The position numbers and the translations under genes are program-made. DNA of 8,778 bases from Candidatus Woesebacteria bacterium UBA925 (GTDB lineage Bacteria; Patescibacteriota; Microgenomatia; UBA8517), in assembly GCA_002293705.1 (NCBI GenBank), contig DBDT01000073.1, positions 898 through 9,675 on the forward strand. Reading direction: 5' to 3'. This document shows positions 5,098-8,778 of the stretch, piece by piece. The notes under the pieces were generated by a model, which ran no database searches, was not told the DNA's origin, and saw nothing but the letters and a program-made list of their open reading frames with translations. Within the stretch, counting starts at the first letter, position 1; each line of letters begins with the position of its first letter.

Positions 5098-6999
5098 ATG
5101 CTTATTTCAGAGATTCTCAAAGAGACCAAGTTTAAGCGATTAGTTCTTACCTTACTTCTTGTTGTTCCTCTAGAAATCCTATCTCTTTTTTCTATTCACT
5201 TACCAACATTTATTGAGTATCCGCTTTTTGTCGGAATAATTTTCTTCTTTGGTCGTGAGGTTATTATCGGCGGTCTTCAAGGTTTAATCAGGCTTAAGTT
5301 TTCCAATATCAATTTGTTGATAACAATCGCCACCTTTGGAGCATTGTATCTGGGCGAATTGGAAGAAGCTGTTATCATCATCATTCTTTTTGCGGTAAGT
5401 GAGGCATTAGAAGAGTTTGGAATCACTAGAAGTCAGAATGCGCTGGAAGAGTTAGTGCAAAAAACTCCTAAGCTAGCTCTGATTAAAGGCCAAACAGAAA
5501 AAACACCGATTGAGCAAATTACTATTGGAGATATTGTAGTGGTAAAGCCTGGGGACTACATTCCTTTAGATGGAGTGGTCGTTGAAGGAGAATCACTGGT
5601 TGATGAAAGTAGTATCACTGGCGAACCATTACCCAAAAATAAATATAAAGATGAACTGGTCTTTGCTGGAACCCTCAACAGCCAAGGATATTTAGAGATT
5701 AAAGTGACCAAAACATCTAAGGATTCTACTTTAGCCAAAATTGTTGACCTGACTTTTGCCTCAGCTGAACGCAAGTCCCAAGCTGCTAAATTTATCGAAA
5801 AGTTTGCCGCCTATTACACACCTGCGGTTCTTCTTGTGGCGTTGCTGCTGGTTACTATTCCGGTCTTTGCGTTGGGCCAACCGTTCGATAAATGGCTTAT
5901 ACAAGCTTTAACACTCTTGCTCATCGCTTGTCCATGCGCTCTGGTAATCTCGACACCGATCACCATCTTTTCTGCTATTGGTAATGCCACCAAACGAGGG
6001 ATCCTCATTAAAGGTGGTCAATATTTGGAAGAAATGGGTCGTATTAAAGCGATAGCTTTTGATAAAACTAGAACTCTGACCAAAGGTGAACCAGTCGTGT
6101 CTGATGTGATTCCCTTCAATGGCTTTTCTAAAGAAGAGCTCTTGGCCTGTGTAGCCGGAGCTGAGGCGTTTTCTGAGCATCCAGTCGCCAAGAGTATTGT
6201 CGATAGTGCCAACCAAGTGGCAGAAGACAATCACGCCTATACCAACTTTAAAGCCATTATGGGAAAGGGCATTAGTGGTGATTGTTTGGTCTGTATTGAC
6301 AAACATCACTGTATTGGCACACTCCGATTTGTGATGGAAGAACACAAGGTAGACCAACGGGTTGTTGACACCGTTGAGCAATTTGAAAAAGAAGGCAAAA
6401 CAGCTATTGTCATTAGTGATGCTAAGAAAATTAAAGGAGTGATCGGTATTATGGATGAAGTTAGACCTGAAAGTGCGGATGTTATTACCCAGCTTCATAC
6501 CTTAGGGATTAAGGCTGCAATGCTCACCGGCGATAATCCTTCGGCGGCAGAATACATTGCCAAGCAGGTTGGTATCGATGAAGTCCATGCCAAGCTATTA
6601 CCAGATGAGAAAGTAACTGAGTTATCGAAGTTAGTTAAAAAGTATCAAAATGTGGCAATGGTTGGTGATGGTGTGAATGATGCACCTTCACTGGCTACCT
6701 CCTCCGTAGGAATTGCGATGGGGGCCATTGGCTCAGAAGTAGCAGTCGAGAGCGCTGACATTGCGCTCATGAACAACAACCTCAAATTGATTCCCTTTCT
6801 TGTTCGGCTTGGGAGAGCTTCTGTTCAAACCATCAGAATCAACACCGCCTCAGCAATTGGAGTGAAGATACTCTTTCTGGTTCTAGCTCTCTCTGGTAGA
6901 AGTAGTTTAGCTCTAGCCATATTTGCGGATGTAGGCATGACAATGATTGTGGTCGCAAATAGCTTACGATTGTTTAGCTTTAGCGGAAAATCTAGATGA
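5098..6999 (+). CDS. Zn2+/Cd2+/Pb2+-type P1B-2 ATPase with altered phosphorylation motif (DKTRT)
   Basis: 633 residues with no N-terminal HMA domain, shorter than ZntA but within the range of CadA-like pumps lacking one. Eight membrane segments are apparent (about 13-33, 40-58, 73-86, 88-104, 240-262, 267-290, 582-602, 603-623). Landmarks are TGE 174-176, CPC 278-280, SEHP 359-362, TGDN 477-480 and GDGVND 523-528. Specificity signs are Asn582/Lys590 in TM7 and Asp611-Val-Gly613 in TM8, typical of divalent Zn/Cd/Pb exporters. The phosphorylation site reads DKTRT: Asp322 is present but the near-invariant Gly is Arg325 (AGA, one transition from GGA). It may be a point mutation, a sequencing error or a real variant; activity is therefore uncertain. 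The nucleotide-binding domain also has a Cys/His cluster CLVCIDKHHC at 396-405. The reading frame is otherwise intact. Its stop overlaps the opposing HXXEE gene by eight bases. Confidence 0.9.
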   Translation: MLISEILKETKFKRLVLTLLLVVPLEILSLFSIHLPTFIEYPLFVGIIFFFGREVIIGGLQGLIRLKFSNINLLITIATFGALYLGELEEAVIIIILFAVSEALEEFGITRSQNALEELVQKTPKLALIKGQTEKTPIEQITIGDIVVVKPGDYIPLDGVVVEGESLVDESSITGEPLPKNKYKDELVFAGTLNSQGYLEIKVTKTSKDSTLAKIVDLTFASAERKSQAAKFIEKFAAYYTPAVLLVALLLVTIPVFALGQPFDKWLIQALTLLLIACPCALVISTPITIFSAIGNATKRGILIKGGQYLEEMGRIKAIAFDKTRTLTKGEPVVSDVIPFNGFSKEELLACVAGAEAFSEHPVAKSIVDSANQVAEDNHAYTNFKAIMGKGISGDCLVCIDKHHCIGTLRFVMEEHKVDQRVVDTVEQFEKEGKTAIVISDAKKIKGVIGIMDEVRPESADVITQLHTLGIKAAMLTGDNPSAAEYIAKQVGIDEVHAKLLPDEKVTELSKLVKKYQNVAMVGDGVNDAPSLATSSVGIAMGAIGSEVAVESADIALMNNNLKLIPFLVRLGRASVQTIRINTASAIGVKILFLVLALSGRSSLALAIFADVGMTMIVVANSLRLFSFSGKSR

Positions 7000-7339
7000 A
7001 CGCTTTAAAGTAAAATATTAAGAAAACTAGAATATGAATAGGAGCAGTAATTAATCCCGGTATATATTTCTTCGCATTTCCCCACCAGACAAGGTGTTGG
7101 ATTCCATTTGCAAACATTAAGACCAAGAAAAACTCCTGAAGATAAACCTTGTGAGGAAGATTCGGTAACAATAAAACCATAATCCAGAAAGCTGAAAAGC
7201 TTAATTCAAAAGCAAGAAATATCCAAAACGGCATTTTAAACAAATACCATTTTTTGTGGAAGCCTGTTGAAAGTTCTTCAATGGAATGAATTAGCTGAAC
7301 TAATAGACTCAAGAGGAAGAATTGTTGCAGTAAATCCAT
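6992..7339 (-). CDS. HXXEE-family small membrane protein
   Basis: 115 residues on the minus strand, start ATG at 7339. The defining HxxEE motif is at residues 18-22 (H-S-I-E-E). The usual later features follow: Asn78 and His82 in 'NGIQH', and Tyr92, Pro94, Gly95 and Pro100 in 'YIPGLITAP'. Hydrophobic stretches at about 3-17, 36-58, 67-86 and 93-114 indicate three or four membrane segments, so it is an integral membrane protein. The family (HXXEE, from memory PF13787) has no established function; the conserved His and Glu could bind a metal or be catalytic, but nothing here proves it. The gene is convergent with the Zn/Cd-type ATPase, overlapping its last eight bases, and divergent from the recombinase. 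No Shine-Dalgarno is seen; TATACT ends six bases before the start. It breaks the same-strand run, so it is probably transcribed separately. Confidence 0.75.
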   Translation of the reverse strand: MDLLQQFFLLSLLVQLIHSIEELSTGFHKKWYLFKMPFWIFLAFELSFSAFWIMVLLLPNLPHKVYLQEFFLVLMFANGIQHLVWWGNAKKYIPGLITAPIHILVFLIFYFKAFI

Positions 7340-7345
7340 AGCTTA

Positions 7346-7351
7346 AGTATA
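7346..7351 (-). promoter_or_regulatory. Possible -10 box (TATACT) of the HXXEE gene
   Basis: Read on the minus strand, TATACT lies six bases before ATG 7339. A good -35 is not seen (the best is TGGAAG at 18 bases). Transcription would begin at about the start codon, giving a leaderless message. The same AT-rich stretch, read on the plus strand, contains TATAGT at 7350-7355, which could serve the recombinase. Confidence 0.28.
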
Positions 7352-7404
7352 TAGTATCTTGCGTCTGGACTTCCACGATCCTTCCCGGTACCTTGACCAC
7401 TGAA

Positions 7405-8727
7405 ATGGCTAAAATACCCGCCCCAGCAAACCAAATAATACCTCCAATATTAAGCGTGGAATATTGCTTATATGCAAGAAAATCGAGTGAGGATGATGAA
7501 CGGCAGGCAATGTCGATCGACTCTCAGATTAAAGAAATGACCGACCTTGCATCTAGAGAAGGATTCATCATCAAAGAAATTCGACGAGAAAGCCATTCTG
7601 CCAAAGAATCTGGACAACGTCCAGTTTTCAAAAAACTCCTGGAAGATATTCGGAATGGAATGTTTACTGGCATCCTTTCATGGGCTCCGGATCGACTGAG
7701 TCGAAATGCTGGAGATTTGGGGATGGTTGTTGATCTTATGGACCAAGGTAAACTACAGCAAATCAAGACGTTTTCTCAAAGCTTCTCCAACAATCCCAAT
7801 GAAAAATTTTTACTCATGATCCTCTGCTCTCAAGCGAAACTGGAAAATGATCAAAAAGGGATCAACGTAAAAAGAGGTATTCGAGCCAAATGTGAGATGG
7901 GTTGGCGACCAGGGATGCCTCCGATCGGTTACTACAACAGAGCCTTCGCAGGAGTAAAGGACATAATTATTGATCCTGACCGTGGACACATTGTTGCTGA
8001 GATGTTTGAACGAGTAGCAAGAAATGGAGACAGTGGTAGGACACTGAAGAAATGGCTCGATACCTGTCTTACAACAAGAACAGGTAAACAAGTTGCATTG
8101 AGCCAGATTTATCTCATGCTGAAAAATCCATTCTATTATGGAGAATTTGAGTATCCCATCGGAGGCGGTAACTGGTACAAAGGTGCATACAAACCTTTAA
8201 TTACTCGAGAGGTATTTGATCAAGTACAAAAACAACTGATTGTTCCCAAGAAATCAAAATGGGGAGGGAAAACATTCACTTTTAAGGACTTATTCAAATG
8301 TGCAAGCTGTCGATCACTGGTTATTGGTGAAGACAGATATAGAAAAAGAAAATATAGTGAGCCACGCTATCACATTTATTATCACTGCACGAGACAAAAG
8401 AAGTACGGTTGTCCTGAGCCATATATCACTGAAGAAAAATTAATAAAACAAATTCTTCGCTATATTAATTTTATGTACATGGCACATCCACAACTTTTCG
8501 AGCTAAATAACTTTTTGAAATATAGTATGGTTGAGTACAAGAAGATGAGAGATGAAATTCTATTGGCACAAGACATTAATCCAGACAATAAACCAATCAA
8601 TTTTATGGACTATGCCAACTACGCATTTCGTAACGGAACAATACAAGAAAAAAGAGAAATAACGAATGTATTAAAGAGACAACTGTATATTCATAACGAA
8701 ACAGTGACCTCATTACCTCTCATCTAA
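7405..8727 (+). CDS. Large serine recombinase (site-specific integrase/resolvase family)
   Basis: 440 residues from ATG 7405. The N-terminal resolvase catalytic domain (about 18-165) shows YARKSS, with nucleophile Ser27 and Arg25, and the conserved PDRLSR at 95-100. A Recombinase domain follows (about 172-280). A zinc-ribbon region has Cys299/Cys302 and Cys328/Cys336, and the final 100 residues are helical-looking and lack a long obvious coiled coil. Such enzymes join attP and attB sites via a covalent serine-DNA intermediate and move integrative elements. A TTG at 7393 in the same frame is a possible earlier start adding four residues; ATG 7405 is preferred, though neither has a Shine-Dalgarno. 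It reads away from the HXXEE gene. The frame is intact, so the enzyme may be active. Whether its element includes the metal block cannot be decided, since no att site pair is visible. Confidence 0.92.
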   Translation: MAKIPAPANQIIPPILSVEYCLYARKSSEDDERQAMSIDSQIKEMTDLASREGFIIKEIRRESHSAKESGQRPVFKKLLEDIRNGMFTGILSWAPDRLSRNAGDLGMVVDLMDQGKLQQIKTFSQSFSNNPNEKFLLMILCSQAKLENDQKGINVKRGIRAKCEMGWRPGMPPIGYYNRAFAGVKDIIIDPDRGHIVAEMFERVARNGDSGRTLKKWLDTCLTTRTGKQVALSQIYLMLKNPFYYGEFEYPIGGGNWYKGAYKPLITREVFDQVQKQLIVPKKSKWGGKTFTFKDLFKCASCRSLVIGEDRYRKRKYSEPRYHIYYHCTRQKKYGCPEPYITEEKLIKQILRYINFMYMAHPQLFELNNFLKYSMVEYKKMRDEILLAQDINPDNKPINFMDYANYAFRNGTIQEKREITNVLKRQLYIHNETVTSLPLI

Positions 8728-8759
8728 TCTTCAGTTCAAATCCGATTCCTCTGGTTACC
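8728..8759 (+). other. Short non-coding tail after the recombinase, with weak likeness to a tRNA T-arm
   Basis: The 32 bases after the recombinase stop include GTTCAAATCC, close to the tRNA T-loop consensus, and then a C/T-rich stretch. The T-stem pairs at only three of five positions and no CCA is present, so a tRNA gene is not called. It could be an integration-site remnant. The contig ends here, so the rest is missing. Confidence 0.2.
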
Positions 8760-8778
8760 CTGTCTCTTATACACATCT
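8760..8778. other. Nextera transposon-end adapter left in the assembly (artefact)
   Basis: The last 19 bases, CTGTCTCTTATACACATCT, are the exact reverse complement of the Tn5 mosaic end used in Nextera libraries. They are sequencing adapter read-through, not genome. The natural sequence therefore ends at about 8759, and the contig was cut off where an insert ended. The first base could be genomic by chance. Confidence 0.97.

Noticed and set aside
5908..6498. Long open frame (196 codons) on the minus strand
   Set aside because: It lies wholly inside the second ATPase, opposite a frame rich in conserved motifs, and its translation resembles no family; it is an antisense shadow.
7345..7360. Imperfect dyad in the AT-rich gap between the HXXEE gene and the recombinase
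   Set aside because: The two halves match poorly and the stretch is explained by overlapping -10-like boxes; too weak to call an operator.
7393..7404. TTG start for the recombinase
   Set aside because: Adds only four residues, has no ribosome binding site, and an ATG lies 12 bases later; kept as a minor alternative.
8240..8443. Alternative-frame open stretch of 67 codons inside the recombinase
   Set aside because: It overlaps the recombinase zinc-ribbon coding region, which has clear Cys motifs; the alternative translation looks random.
1..8759. CRISPR array, rRNA, intrinsic terminators
   Set aside because: No regularly spaced repeats, no rRNA sequence and no GC hairpin followed by a T-run were seen in the short gaps between genes.

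Overview
The window looks like a bacterial metagenome or isolate contig of moderate-to-low GC. It uses the standard bacterial code: TGA ends three clear genes, so it is not a UGA=Gly lineage. Several starts lack a Shine-Dalgarno sequence. That feature, plus the mix of small HMA protein, SafE-cupredoxin fusion, DsbA fusion and recombinase, reminds me of Patescibacteria (CPR, perhaps Microgenomates). This assignment rests on remembered family resemblance only, and no marker gene is present to confirm it.

Layout. Positions 3-5064 hold a same-strand copper/thiol-redox block. It starts with the 3' end of a DsbA-like protein, then a TauE/SafE (DsbD_2-like) membrane protein fused to a cupredoxin-like domain, a small HMA metallochaperone overlapping it by 11 bases, and a CopA-type Cu+ P1B-1 ATPase. 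The block ends with a membrane-anchored DsbA-like protein carrying a C-terminal domain with three His-X-His pairs and a Cys-bearing tail. Positions 5098-6999 encode a Zn/Cd/Pb-type P1B-2 ATPase whose phosphorylation motif reads DKTRT instead of DKTGT. A small HXXEE-family membrane protein lies on the minus strand (6992-7339), tail to tail with that ATPase. A large serine recombinase (7405-8727) follows on the plus strand. The last 19 bases are an exact Nextera transposon-end adapter, so the right edge is an artefact.

How it may work together (inference). The HMA protein would hand Cu+ to the CopA pump. The cupredoxin-like domain and the HxH/DsbA protein would bind the metal or manage thiols on the outer face. 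The SafE/DsbD-like membrane protein could pass electrons to the DsbA-like partner(s). The second ATPase would add Zn/Cd/Pb export if it is functional. The neighbouring recombinase suggests that the block is, or borders, a mobile metal-resistance island. No metal-responsive regulator, rRNA, convincing tRNA, CRISPR array or clear intrinsic terminator was seen. There is no gene-free stretch longer than 300 bases.
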